64,000 nucleotides of DNA from Mycobacteroides sp. LB1 (GCF_013449725.1 NZ_JACCFF010000001.1:372001-436000); one strand, 5' to 3'; positions 35,798 to 45,264 are shown, counted from the stretch's first letter. Notes: a model not told the origin generated them from the sequence alone. A program made the numbers and translations.

Positions 35798-37548
35798 GCG
35801 TACGGCGGGGCCGTAGAGCGGCGTTGCCCGCCGCGTCGTGGAAACCTGAATCAAGGCGCAAAGACACAACAGTACTCTTTGTCAGCGAGGACGGTAGCCA
35901 AAAACTGTCCGTTGACTTCTCGAAATTACAAGTGCCCCAGAGTATTCAGTTGGAAATAGCAATAGCCGCTGAGATCGTGACTGGACCGATGGGCACTTGG
36001 AAGCGCCTGGCCACGGCGAAAAATATACTGCCGGCAGTCAAAAACATCACACAATGGATCGCTACGACTCGACCTGAGCTAACGACACTCGCCAATCTCA
36101 CTCCCGCCGACGCTCGGATGCTGGCCCTGAGCGTCTCCAGCAGCCGCCAGTTGAGCATGGCACGGACCTTGTTGCGTTATTGCGCCGAAGTACCAGAGGA
36201 AGTGCTGTATGAGCTCGCGCGCAATCAACGTCCACGTTCAGATGCAGCTCGGGAACCCTACACAGACGCAGAGCTTCAACGAATCTGTGCCGTCATGCGC
36301 GCAATCGTGCGCAATGCTCAGCGCCGAATCCGCACACACCTCGCGCTGATCTCGGATCTGCGTGCCGGCCGTCTCGACGCCCTCACCGATGATCACCCCA
36401 AGCGAAAACTAGCGTTGGCATTAGATCACTGCGAGCGCATGGGAGACCTGCCGCGATCAAAGGTCACCGGTGCGCCGGTAACCGCGGCACGCCAACTTGC
36501 ACAGGGCAGCGGGCGTGGCCGTCCAGCCTTGATGGCGCTCATCCACTTGTCGACAATGGAGGCCTGGGCATTGGCGGTGCTGTTGGCAGCACTAACCGGT
36601 TTCAACGCTTCGGTACTCAATACGCTGCCTGCACACCATCTCCGTGCAACCGGACAGGATGAAACCGCTGTCGCCCTGGTTGAGACAAACAAGCCGCGCC
36701 GCAAAAACAATGCGAAGATCACGCTACCGCTAACTTCCAGCTCCTTGGACCGGCAGACTCCGTCATTGACGACTCCCGTCGGGGTGTATCTAACACTGCT
36801 CGAGCTGACCGAGCTGGCCCGCAACCAATTGAACACTGACGCTGCATTTGCCTTCTATACCGGCAAACGCGGAGGTGCTCAGCCCTTCCACGCGGGGTTA
36901 CCTAACTCGATGGGCCGTATTCCCAGTTGGGTTGCACCATGGCTCACCGGGAATGCGGCCGTCGACGAGATGCTGTCCACAATCAGTCTCGACCGCCTGC
37001 GGAAGACCCGAATCGAGATGTCCCGCATGCCAATCGGGCAATCGCGCTCGATGCACCATCACTACCTACAGCGAATGAAGAAAGTTCGCGAAGAGGGGTA
37101 CAGTGTTGTCCGAGAAGCACTTGATGACCAGGTCACTAAGGCTTTGGCGCGCCGCGAAATCACTGTCACACCACTACCCTCTGAAACCGAGGCGGCGCCT
37201 TCATCGAACGACACGCTACTAGGGGAATGCACTGACTTCGAGCATTCCCCTTTCGACAACGACCGCCCGTGTCGGCAGGCGTTCCTAACGTGCCTAGATT
37301 GCGTGAACGCCCGCGCGTTTCCCCGCCATCTTCCAGCCCAGCTGCTAGTTGCTGACAGGATTCGCGACCAGCAAGCCGAACTTCCCGCCGAAAACTGGAT
37401 CCGCCGCTACGCCGGCCCTCTCGCCCAGCTCGAAGACATCTTCACGCTGTACACACCGCAGCAGATGAACAATGCGCGTGCTGAGACCACCAGCCGAGAT
37501 CGTGAACTTGTTGAACACCTGCTACAAGGAGACTTCGATACGCCATGA
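35794..37548 (+). CDS. Degenerate tyrosine-recombinase-like protein (GinB-like)
   Basis: 584 residues, GTG start overlapping the previous stop (GTGA). The length and place match the second protein of GInt-type modules. The usual first catalytic Arg box is replaced: LLAALTGFNASVLNTL has Asn where G-x-R is expected, and no clear His-x2-Arg box is seen (RLRKTRIEMSR is the nearest). A Cys-rich C-terminal segment, CTDFEHSPFDNDRPCRQAFL, then CLDC, may bind zinc. Probably a structural or regulatory partner of the two more canonical recombinases. Translational overlap on both sides implies fixed stoichiometry. Confidence 0.75.
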   Translation: MSVRRGRRAALPAASWKPESRRKDTTVLFVSEDGSQKLSVDFSKLQVPQSIQLEIAIAAEIVTGPMGTWKRLATAKNILPAVKNITQWIATTRPELTTLANLTPADARMLALSVSSSRQLSMARTLLRYCAEVPEEVLYELARNQRPRSDAAREPYTDAELQRICAVMRAIVRNAQRRIRTHLALISDLRAGRLDALTDDHPKRKLALALDHCERMGDLPRSKVTGAPVTAARQLAQGSGRGRPALMALIHLSTMEAWALAVLLAALTGFNASVLNTLPAHHLRATGQDETAVALVETNKPRRKNNAKITLPLTSSSLDRQTPSLTTPVGVYLTLLELTELARNQLNTDAAFAFYTGKRGGAQPFHAGLPNSMGRIPSWVAPWLTGNAAVDEMLSTISLDRLRKTRIEMSRMPIGQSRSMHHHYLQRMKKVREEGYSVVREALDDQVTKALARREITVTPLPSETEAAPSSNDTLLGECTDFEHSPFDNDRPCRQAFLTCLDCVNARAFPRHLPAQLLVADRIRDQQAELPAENWIRRYAGPLAQLEDIFTLYTPQQMNNARAETTSRDRELVEHLLQGDFDTP

Positions 37549-39653
37549 CAGTCCCCTCAGAACTGGACTCCGTTGTCGCCAACATCATTGTTACACCTAA
37601 AAGCGTTGTACTGCAATCTCGTTCATTGCGTACTGAAATCAATCGTACCCAGTTATCGGTGTTCAACGATACGACGTGGGACCTTGATCCTGCCATCCCC
37701 GATCGGCATTCTCCGTCAAGCACGCTTCACTGGGACATCTACCCTCCACGGCTACAGACGAGCGCGAAGCTGTACGTGTTTGCACTGCTCAATGTCTTAG
37801 ACGACGCCCCGCGATTACCCTTTGCCCGCAGCCCCTACCCGGCGATCAAGACGATCTATGCCGACCTTCCATTTTTGCGGGAGTTCCTGCGGTGGCTCGA
37901 CAAACAGGACATCACCAGCTTTGCCGATGTCACCTCTGATCACCTCAACAGCTACCGCCTACACGTACAGCAACTCACTCACACAACCGCCTGGCGGCGA
38001 CGTGGACTTCTGGCGGTGCAGCGGTTGCATGCCTATCGCGACTATCTGCCCGAGCACTGTCGGCTGCCTACACCGCAGCCCTTCGGATCCACCACGGCCG
38101 CCCGACTCGTCGGTGATCGCCGGCCCGCGGTCATCAATCGCACGCCTCGGATCGATGCCGATGTGATGGAGCCACTTTTGTCGGCGGCACTGTTCACGGT
38201 CTCGACAATCGCGAAAGACATCACTGTTGTCACCCTTCGCCTCTTGGCGATTCGGCAGATCGCGCAGACTGTCGCGTCCGACGATCGTCACCTACTGGCA
38301 CGCGACTTCTATCGATGGCCAACACTGATCGACCAAATCGACCGATTGATCCCGGCCATGATCGAAAACAACCTGCCAGTACCTGCGGTCCGCACCTCTC
38401 AAGGTCTCATGCCTGACGCGATCGGATTCAGTGTTGCGGCGTGGGTCGACCGCGATACGGTACTGAATACCGCAGTACGGAGCAGATTGATGGACAGCGG
38501 GCTTCCTTTGAAACAGGACTGGCTAATCGTCAGAAAATTCACCGCGCTGGACCGCCCTTGGCGCAATCGTCCACTCGGCGTCTCAGAACTGGTGCCCATC
38601 ATCCGCCACGTCGTCACAGCGTGCTTTCTCGTCATCGCGTACCTGTCGGGGATCCGCACCGGCGAGGCACTCAATCTACGAAGAGGCTGCATTACACGCG
38701 ATAAGCAACTTGGCCTCGTACTAATGTCGGGCGAGCAATCCAAAACCACTCCCGAACGCCGAAAGCGTTCCCCCGCAACGATCCCCTGGGTAGTGACCAA
38801 CGAGGTGGCCGATGCCGTCGCCGTCCTGGAAGCGATCACCCCTGGCGATCTACTGTTTCCCTGCGGGAAAATATGCTCCAGCCAATGGTACGAGTCAGCC
38901 TCCCTCAAACCGCGAACGCCAGGAAAGGTCAATGTCGATCTGCGCGAGTTCGTCAGCTGGTTCAACCAAAAAATCGCATCTGAAACGGGCCACCCCGCTA
39001 TCCCGGCTGATCCCGACGGCGATATCTCCGCACCGAGACTTCGTCGCACACTCGCCTGGCACATCGTGCGCCGTCCGAACGGAATCATTGCCGGGGCAAC
39101 GCAGTACGGACACGTCCGAACCCAGGTCATGCAGGGCTACGCAGGACTGGCCGACGCGGGATTCACCGGCGACCTCAACTTCGAAGCGCTACTTCTGCGT
39201 GCCGAGCAACTTCACGACGACGCTGAACGACTACGTCTCGGCGAACATATCTCAGGGCCAGCGGCGGAGACCTACCGTGCGCGCCTCGATCACCGGCCAC
39301 AGTTCGCCGGCACTGCCATAACTAGCGCAGCTCAGCTGCACCGAATCGAACGAAATTCAGCATTAGATATCCACCACGGCACGCTGCTTACCTGCGTCTA
39401 TCGGCAAGAGACTGCAGCCTGTCACGATCGAAGCGATCAGACAGACCCGAACTGGGCGAGGTGCCGTCTGTCATGCGGGAATATCGCCTATACGGACCGC
39501 GACGTCGCCGCCGTGCGCAAAAAGCTAGCTGTCCTCAGTGAACGGGCCGCTACCCCACTACTGCCGACGCCGCTGCGCACTCGCCTAGAACAGCGGTTCC
39601 AACAACTTAGTGTCGCGGTACACAACCACGAGCCTGGCAGATCAGAGAGGTAG
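37545..39653 (+). CDS. Tyrosine recombinase (GinC-like)
   Basis: 702 residues, ATG overlapping the previous stop (ATGA). The catalytic domain has the first Arg in YLSGIRTGEALNLRRGC, RLRRTLAWHIVRRPNG (Arg box, with the usual His of HxxR not evident), YGHVRTQVMQGYAG (His and Tyr). A C-terminal cysteine-rich tail, TCVYRQETAACHDRSDQ, WARCRLSCGN, looks zinc-binding and resembles TnpB of Tn554-type elements. Third gene of the integration module; likely acts at the island ends with the first recombinase. Confidence 0.8.
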   Translation: MTVPSELDSVVANIIVTPKSVVLQSRSLRTEINRTQLSVFNDTTWDLDPAIPDRHSPSSTLHWDIYPPRLQTSAKLYVFALLNVLDDAPRLPFARSPYPAIKTIYADLPFLREFLRWLDKQDITSFADVTSDHLNSYRLHVQQLTHTTAWRRRGLLAVQRLHAYRDYLPEHCRLPTPQPFGSTTAARLVGDRRPAVINRTPRIDADVMEPLLSAALFTVSTIAKDITVVTLRLLAIRQIAQTVASDDRHLLARDFYRWPTLIDQIDRLIPAMIENNLPVPAVRTSQGLMPDAIGFSVAAWVDRDTVLNTAVRSRLMDSGLPLKQDWLIVRKFTALDRPWRNRPLGVSELVPIIRHVVTACFLVIAYLSGIRTGEALNLRRGCITRDKQLGLVLMSGEQSKTTPERRKRSPATIPWVVTNEVADAVAVLEAITPGDLLFPCGKICSSQWYESASLKPRTPGKVNVDLREFVSWFNQKIASETGHPAIPADPDGDISAPRLRRTLAWHIVRRPNGIIAGATQYGHVRTQVMQGYAGLADAGFTGDLNFEALLLRAEQLHDDAERLRLGEHISGPAAETYRARLDHRPQFAGTAITSAAQLHRIERNSALDIHHGTLLTCVYRQETAACHDRSDQTDPNWARCRLSCGNIAYTDRDVAAVRKKLAVLSERAATPLLPTPLRTRLEQRFQQLSVAVHNHEPGRSER

Positions 39654-39658
39654 AGACC

Positions 39659-40027
39659 TTGGCACACAACGACATCGAACGGAAACAAGTCGAGGACGCT
39701 ATCGAACGACTCATTGCCGGAAACCCATTGCACACCGTGGGCCATCACACCGTAGTGGCCCTCGCAAAAGAGTCTGGGATACATCGTACCCGCCTCTACG
39801 AGCAGTACCCCGACCTTATCTCAGACTTTAAACAGCTTGCACAACAAGCTATTTCACCAAAACTCATCATTGCAACAAGCTTCGAGCTCGCCGAGGCGCG
39901 GAAGCGCGCTCGCGACCTAGCGGCCGAAAACACCCGGCTCCGCGAGCGCATACGGACGCTCTCTGCAGTGGTCACTGAACTGTCTATTGAGCATGGCCAA
40001 AACCATGTTGTTCGGATCCGGACCTGA
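39659..40027 (+). CDS. Small HTH/coiled-coil protein of the integration module (GinD/TnpC-like)
   Basis: 122 residues from TTG 39659, five bases after the previous stop. N-terminal helix-turn-helix (HHTVVALAKESGIHRTRLYEQYPDLI) and a C-terminal coiled coil (ARDLAAENTRLRERIRTLSAVVTELS). Size and layout match TnpC of Tn554 and the fourth gene of GInt modules, where it influences excision or orientation of recombination. A second protein of this type is encoded at 59273-59767. Confidence 0.75.
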   Translation: MAHNDIERKQVEDAIERLIAGNPLHTVGHHTVVALAKESGIHRTRLYEQYPDLISDFKQLAQQAISPKLIIATSFELAEARKRARDLAAENTRLRERIRTLSAVVTELSIEHGQNHVVRIRT

Positions 40028-40357
40028 CTGCAAAACGACTGCTGGCCTTTAGTTTACCGCCTCCATGCGACATGCGGTTCAGAGCGTCTTTGTCGCCCAC
40101 CGTGCTGTCTCGATCATTTCTCGTCAACGCCTCGAAATAGCCGGCATTCTTCGAGTATTGGTCTTTTCAGAAATTCCGAAAATTGAAGCACAGGAATCTT
40201 TCTGGGTCATCGGAGCCTCGCATGCCCACGCTTGCCACGATTTACCGGGTCGAATCAAGTTGCTTCATCGCCGGAACGTACTGACAAAGTGTCGTCTCAT
40301 GGTGATGAACACTCGGTTTGGCGTCCATAACGCTGCCGGCATATGCGTGTCGGGCCT
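40028..40357. other. Gap after the integration module
   Basis: About 330 bases without a convincing gene. The remaining 140 bases to the AbiEi-like start hold the operator array described separately. Confidence 0.5.
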
Positions 40358-40459
40358 GTACCGATAATGGTACGGATATGACTTAATATCTGGCGTAAGC
40401 GTACTTTTATCGGTACGAATAGGCCGTATATGCGGCTAGGACCGTACCAATTCCAGTAC
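40358..40459. promoter_or_regulatory. Three-site operator array upstream of the AbiEi-like gene
   Basis: Three inverted motifs of the form GTAC-N8-GTAC: GTACCGATAATGGTAC (40358-40373), GTACTTTTATCGGTAC (40401-40416), GTACCAATTCCAGTAC (40444-40459). Starts are exactly 43 bases apart, about four helical turns, so the sites face the same side of DNA. The last is 40 bases before the start codon. AbiEi antitoxins are known to autorepress through inverted repeats; binding here is inferred. Confidence 0.75.
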
Positions 40460-40499
40460 GCTTGCGCCTCAGCGTTGGAACTAGACACGCCAGGAGGCG

Positions 40500-41078
40500 A
40501 TGATGACGTACCGGCACGAGCTTTGGCGAATTGCCGCCGAGAGGCATGGCATTGTCACTACCGAGCAGGCCGAGGACTGGGGTGTGCCCGCTGTCGAGAT
40601 GCGCAAGCTCGCCACACGCGGCGCACTGACACGGGTAGGCCGAGGCGTTTACCGCCATAACGGAGTACCGCACGACGCGTGGACGGACCTTGCTGGGGCG
40701 CTGGCAAGCGTCGGCCCGGATGCTTTCCTTGAAGGTCACACGGTGCTGGCGATGTTCGACCTCGCTCTGGTGAACCCGCCAAAGATCTATGTCGGCACAC
40801 CGCGACGTCACCGTGGCGCGGTGCCGCCGCACACCGTTGTGACCGCGCGTCCGCATATGGCTCCGGAAGATCTCACGGAGTACGAGGGCCTGCGCTCGCT
40901 GACTGTCCGGCGGGCACTTCTAGATGCCGTGCAGATCATCCTCAGTGATCGCATGCAGGACGCTGTCGTTAATGCTCAGCGTCGCGACCTCATTACCGAA
41001 TTAGAGGCCAAGGAGATCGTCGGTGCGGTCGCCGGATGGGATCAGCGAATGGCCGCACCAAGCAGCCACCGGAGGTGA
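40500..41078 (+). CDS. AbiEi-like antitoxin/transcriptional regulator without adjacent toxin
   Basis: 192 residues from ATG 40500, preceded by AGGAGG. N-terminal winged helix (LWRIAAERHGIVTTEQAEDWGVPAVEMRKLATRGALTRVGRGVYR) followed by the AbiEi C-terminal domain (AFLEGHTVLAMFDLALVNPPKIYVGTPRRHR). AbiEi is the antitoxin of type IV systems, repressing its own operon and countering the nucleotidyltransferase toxin AbiEii. No AbiEii-like nucleotidyltransferase follows; the next genes are a small HTH frame and a pentapeptide protein. It may be an orphan, a regulator of those genes, or guard against a toxin elsewhere. Confidence 0.78.
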   Translation: MMTYRHELWRIAAERHGIVTTEQAEDWGVPAVEMRKLATRGALTRVGRGVYRHNGVPHDAWTDLAGALASVGPDAFLEGHTVLAMFDLALVNPPKIYVGTPRRHRGAVPPHTVVTARPHMAPEDLTEYEGLRSLTVRRALLDAVQIILSDRMQDAVVNAQRRDLITELEAKEIVGAVAGWDQRMAAPSSHRR

Positions 41079-41218
41079 TCGCCGAGGTACTCAGCCGAAC
41101 CAGGACAGGCCAGAAGACCGGTGCGATCGCAGCCGATATGGGGATTCATCACTCGACAGTCAACCGGGTCCTCAAGGAACAACACCGGCTGCACCGCCAG
41201 CATGCGAACGCGCGTTAA
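41036..41218 (+). CDS. Possible 60-residue HTH protein
   Basis: Frame overlapping the last 43 bases of the AbiEi-like gene. The product has GQKTGAIAADMGIHHSTVNRVLKEQ, a good helix-turn-helix of the Hin/transposase type, in a basic peptide ending RLHRQHANAR. No strong ribosome site, so coupling to the upstream gene would be needed. It may be a real small regulator or the remnant of a transposase. Confidence 0.45.
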   Translation: MGSANGRTKQPPEVIAEVLSRTRTGQKTGAIAADMGIHHSTVNRVLKEQHRLHRQHANAR

Positions 41219-41258
41219 TACCCACACCCAATGAGCGTCTGATTCACCAGGAGGGGCG

Positions 41259-42896
41259 ATGTCTGATTCACACCGCGCAGAACCGGCCAAGAGAGGATCC
41301 GATGGCGGGAAGGGTGGGCGACTGTGGACGATCTCCACCGCCGTCGCGGTATACCTGATCGGTGTGATCGCGGGCCCTACTCTCCTCTATCGGTTGCTCG
41401 CCACAGAACGGAACTGGGGTGAATTCTGGCGCGTGGCAGCCGGGCCCACCGGGACCATGTTGGCCGCTGCAGGCGCAGTCATGGCCGCCTACCTCACCGT
41501 GCTCAACGGTGAAAGCAACCGCCGCCAGGATCGTGACTCCACCGATCGCGATCGCCGAAGCGCAACCGAACGCGACCTGCGGTCGCGATTCACCTCAGCG
41601 GCAGAACAATTGGGCGACAAGAGGTTCAACGTACGCCAGGCCGGAGCGTACGCAATGGCTGCCATCGCCGACGACTGGCTCGCACTGGCTGCAGATGAAC
41701 CGATGGGCGCCAGGGAGGCGCAAGTCTGTGTCGATGTGCTGTGCGCCATCCTGCGGGCCGCCCCAGCTGACCAACCCGCCGCAGACAAAACCGAAGAACC
41801 CTCGGACCAACCGGTGCGCAGCATGATCATCCACATCATCGCTTCACACCTGCGCCGCGATACCGAACCATCATGGCGTCAACTGCGGTTCGATCTCAAA
41901 GGCGCCCACCTTCACGACGTCAACCTGTCGGAATGCCACTTCCAAGGTTCCCTGATACTCGCCAACGCACATCTATCTGGGGAGCAAGCGACCTTCACCG
42001 ACAGCCACTTCGCCAACGTCACATTCGATCACGCAACATTCCAGACGGGTACCACCGCAGAATTCACCCACACCACCTGGGATACGACCGCCGTATTCCA
42101 ATACACCGAGTTTGGCGGCAATCTGAACTTCGACCGTGCCAACTTCAACGCAGGCGCTTCCTTCACGGGCGCCTCGCTAGGCACCCGGGTCGGCGCGGCA
42201 AGCGAAGCGTCGTTCAAGGAGGCCGAATTCGTTGGCACAGCGGACTTCACCTACGCCAGGGTCTACTGCTCGATGGCCGAGTTCTATGGTGCGACGTTCA
42301 ACGGCCCCGCACTCTTCAAAAGATTGCAGGCCAATCAGCCAGAGAAATCAGCATCAATTTCGTTTCACAGCGCAACATTCCATGGACCTGCTGATTTCGA
42401 GGCCTGCCATGTCGGCTCTCACACTGATTTCAGAGAAAGCAAGTTTCTCGGCGACCTCAAGACCCCAACGGCTCTCGATGACACATACTTTGACTCCGAA
42501 GAAGCCGTCAGATTCAATGACGCCGAGTTCGTGGTGGCGGAGTTCGACAAGGCACAGTTCAGCCGCCAGGTCTCGTTCTACGGCGCGAAATGGATCTTCG
42601 AAGCCCGCTTCCCCAGTGCCAAATTTACGGCACCAGTCCGGTTCGAGAAAACAACCTTCCACAACGGCGCCACATTCGTCGGTGTCGAATTCGTTTGTGG
42701 CGCAGATTTTTATCGAGTCGATTTCGGGGATCAGCCCGTCGATTTCACCAACCCCGCCGTATGGAACGATGTCCGCGTCGATTGGGACGGCTCCAGTCCA
42801 TTTCACTCCAGCGTGCCCCCCCAGCCCTCCAATGTTCTGCCGGAAGACTGGACGTCTAACCGCGCTAGCGAGCGGCGCCCAGCGACGAGGACGTAG
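41259..42896 (+). CDS. Membrane-anchored pentapeptide-repeat protein
   Basis: 545 residues from ATG 41259, preceded by AGGAGGGG. Two membrane helices near the N-terminus (about residues 25-47, VAVYLIGVIAGPTLLYRLL, and 62-84, GTMLAAAGAVMAAYLTVL). A charged helical segment follows, with RFTSAAEQLGDKRFNVRQAGAYAMAAIADD, a motif common in actinobacterial proteins of this kind. From about residue 205 to 515 the chain is made of five-residue repeats with F or L at the centre (for example FANVTFDHATFQTG, FDRANFNAGASFTGASL), which fold as a right-handed quadrilateral helix. The repeat domain is presumably cytosolic. Function unknown; such helices can mimic DNA or act as scaffolds. Confidence 0.85.
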   Translation: MSDSHRAEPAKRGSDGGKGGRLWTISTAVAVYLIGVIAGPTLLYRLLATERNWGEFWRVAAGPTGTMLAAAGAVMAAYLTVLNGESNRRQDRDSTDRDRRSATERDLRSRFTSAAEQLGDKRFNVRQAGAYAMAAIADDWLALAADEPMGAREAQVCVDVLCAILRAAPADQPAADKTEEPSDQPVRSMIIHIIASHLRRDTEPSWRQLRFDLKGAHLHDVNLSECHFQGSLILANAHLSGEQATFTDSHFANVTFDHATFQTGTTAEFTHTTWDTTAVFQYTEFGGNLNFDRANFNAGASFTGASLGTRVGAASEASFKEAEFVGTADFTYARVYCSMAEFYGATFNGPALFKRLQANQPEKSASISFHSATFHGPADFEACHVGSHTDFRESKFLGDLKTPTALDDTYFDSEEAVRFNDAEFVVAEFDKAQFSRQVSFYGAKWIFEARFPSAKFTAPVRFEKTTFHNGATFVGVEFVCGADFYRVDFGDQPVDFTNPAVWNDVRVDWDGSSPFHSSVPPQPSNVLPEDWTSNRASERRPATRT

Positions 42897-43298
42897 GTGA
42901 AGTCGAGCACGCGTAGTCCGCACATGCTTTCTCGGAACATCTTCTCCTGATTTCGTTGACGTCTCTGTCCGTTGAACCAGGTTATGGAGATGTTCTAAGC
43001 GATGGCAATCGACAATATTTGCTGGCCGCGTTGACTTTTGGTTAACCGGCATCACGCGTACTGAAAGTACGAAGTCCGAGACGAACCGCCGATGCCACTG
43101 CTCTACATCGAGATAGCGGGCAGCGTGGCAAGACGAAGGCGACGCAACGGCTTTGACTGCGTCAGCTCATGCCGGGGTCACGCCGTGGAACCCCCGAAGC
43201 GCCATCCGCTGCGGGTGATGTCCGATTCTGGTGGATGGCCTGATCTGTGGGATACGGGCCATTGACGACATCGGTGTGGTTGACGGAGACTTCAGCTC
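42897..43298. other. Empty gap before the GlxA-type gene
   Basis: About 400 bases. No credible gene, RNA or long repeat seen; it must hold the promoter of the GlxA-type regulator. Confidence 0.5.
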
Positions 43299-44258
43299 AT
43301 GCGACCAGTCCTGATCGTCGGGTTCGACGGAGTCCAGGCCCTCGACATCGCGGGACCCTCTGATGTCTTCACCGGAGCTACGCAGTGTCTGTCCCGGCTC
43401 GGCGGCGACAGCGGCTACGCCGTGAAGGTCGGCTCGGTCGGTGGAGCCGCGGTAAGGACCGGGACGGGTCTGGAGTTCGTCTCCGATCTGCTGCCAGATC
43501 CCGCGGGGCTGGACACGGTCGTGCTGCCTGGCGGCGCTGGCTTGGAACTCGGCCATCACGACGACGAGTTGATCGAGTGGGTACGTACTGCTTCGCGTAC
43601 GGCAAGGCGGGTGGTCACGGTGTGCACCGGCGCGTTCCTAGCCGCCGAGGCGGGCCTGCTTGATGACCGACTGGTCACCACACACTGGGCGTTCGCCGAG
43701 CGACTCGCCCAGCAGTACCCGCGGGTGCGCGTGGACGCTGACCGCATGGTCATCCGCAGTTCCTCTACGGTGTGGACGTCTGCGGGTGTTACCGCCGGCA
43801 TCGACCTGGCGCTGGCGCTGGTGGAGGACGATCACGGTGTCGAGGTCGCCAAGACCGTCGCGCGGTGGCTAGTGCTCTACTTGCGACGCTCAGGTGGCCA
43901 GACCCAGTTCGCCGATCCTCGGTGGCGGCCGCGGGCCAAGCGCGCCCCCATCCGCAAAGCCCAAGAGGCCGTCGAAAGCCATCCTGCGGGCACTCACACC
44001 ATCGAGGCGTTGGCCCACCTCGCCGCGATGAGCCCCCGCCATTTCACCCGCCTGTTCACCGAGGAGCTCGGCGAGGCGCCGGGCGCCTACGTTGAACGCA
44101 TCCGGACCGAGGCGGCCCGGCGCTTGCTCGAACGGAGTACCGACACAGTCCCGGTGATCGCCGCCCGGTGTGGCTTCGGAAGCGCAGAGACGTTGCGCCG
44201 TCACTTTATTCGCCACATCGGCATCCCACCGGACGCCTACCGCAGAGCTTTCAGCTAG
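43299..44258 (+). CDS. GlxA family regulator (DJ-1/PfpI + AraC)
   Basis: 319 residues. The N-terminal DJ-1/PfpI-like domain (residues 1-180) has VVLPGGAGLE and the nucleophile-elbow cysteine Cys109 in VTVCTGAFLAAEAGLL. The C-terminal AraC/XylS domain (about 225-319) has two helix-turn-helices: IEALAHLAAMSPRHFTRLFTEELG and VPVIAARCGFGSAETLRRHF. The amidase-like domain of these regulators probably senses a small amide or related ligand. The next gene encodes a free-standing DJ-1/PfpI protein, and an SDR follows, the likely targets. Confidence 0.88.
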   Translation: MRPVLIVGFDGVQALDIAGPSDVFTGATQCLSRLGGDSGYAVKVGSVGGAAVRTGTGLEFVSDLLPDPAGLDTVVLPGGAGLELGHHDDELIEWVRTASRTARRVVTVCTGAFLAAEAGLLDDRLVTTHWAFAERLAQQYPRVRVDADRMVIRSSSTVWTSAGVTAGIDLALALVEDDHGVEVAKTVARWLVLYLRRSGGQTQFADPRWRPRAKRAPIRKAQEAVESHPAGTHTIEALAHLAAMSPRHFTRLFTEELGEAPGAYVERIRTEAARRLLERSTDTVPVIAARCGFGSAETLRRHFIRHIGIPPDAYRRAFS

Positions 44259-44503
44259 CGCGACGGGCGCCTCGGCCTCCCCGGCCGTGCCCACGGGTAA
44301 GCCCGACACGGACCCGCGTCGGGTGGGTCGACGCGATTCACGCTCATCAAACTCGTGTCCTTTTTTGAGGATATCTCGTCCTTTACGCCGTCGTGCGGGC
44401 CGAAGACACTTGTGGGGAAGGCAGATCCGGTCGGATGCTTCCGACAGGACTGCGATGACGACACGCCAAATAGCCGGGTTACCACATGAATAAGGAGTAT
44501 GAA

Positions 44504-45202
44504 ATGGCCCCTGACGATGCTTCGGTCACGCGCATTGCCATGCTGCTCTATCCGCAGTTCACCACCCTGGACCTGATCGGGCCCCATCAGGTGCTGAGCG
44601 CACTTCCGAACACCGAGGTGGATTTGGTGGCCAAGACCGCCGATGCGGTCACCTCTGATTCGGGAGTCTCGATCATTCCCGACCAGACATTCGAAGGGGT
44701 TGGTCCGGGCTACGACGTCATCTTTGTTCCCGGGGGTCCTTGCACGTACGAAGTCATCGACGACGCGGACACGCTGTCGTTCGTGAGATCAGTCGGTGTC
44801 GAGGCCAGCTACGTGACGAGCGTGTGCACCGGTTCGTTGATCTTGGCCGCCGCTGGCCTGCTCACGGGGTATCGAGCCGCGTCTCACTGGGCGTTCCGCG
44901 AGATCCTCTCCGTCTCCGGGGCGACCCCCGAAGATGAACGAATAGTCATCGATCGCAATCGAATTACTGGCGGAGGCGTCACCGCGGGCATCGACTTCGG
45001 ACTGCACCTCGCGGCGATCCTGGCCGGAGAAGAGGTCGCGAAGACGCTCGAACTGATCATGGAGTACGACCCGCATCCACCATTCAACGTTGGACATCCC
45101 TCCCGTGCCGATGGGCGAACACTGGCACTGGCCACCGACCGGCTGGCACCCGGGGTGGCGTTGACCAAGCAAGCCGCCGGGCGCGTTGCAGCGTCGCGCT
45201 GA
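44504..45202 (+). CDS. DJ-1/PfpI family protein (isonitrile-hydratase-like)
   Basis: 232 residues from ATG 44504, chosen because AAGGAG lies six bases before it (an upstream ATG at 44486 lacks this). The nucleophile is Cys108 in SYVTSVCTGSLILAAAGLLTGYRAASHW; the acidic partner is probably in TTLDLIGPHQVLS, as in isonitrile hydratase. The fold is single-domain, unlike the adjacent GlxA regulator. Substrate unknown; isonitrile, glyoxal or amide chemistry are all known in the family. The region 44259-44503 before it holds no gene. Confidence 0.82.
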   Translation: MAPDDASVTRIAMLLYPQFTTLDLIGPHQVLSALPNTEVDLVAKTADAVTSDSGVSIIPDQTFEGVGPGYDVIFVPGGPCTYEVIDDADTLSFVRSVGVEASYVTSVCTGSLILAAAGLLTGYRAASHWAFREILSVSGATPEDERIVIDRNRITGGGVTAGIDFGLHLAAILAGEEVAKTLELIMEYDPHPPFNVGHPSRADGRTLALATDRLAPGVALTKQAAGRVAASR

Positions 45203-45264
45203 ACGACACTGGCCCAACCCCGATTTCCGATTTTTCAGTCGATTTCACACAAAGGATCCTTGCT

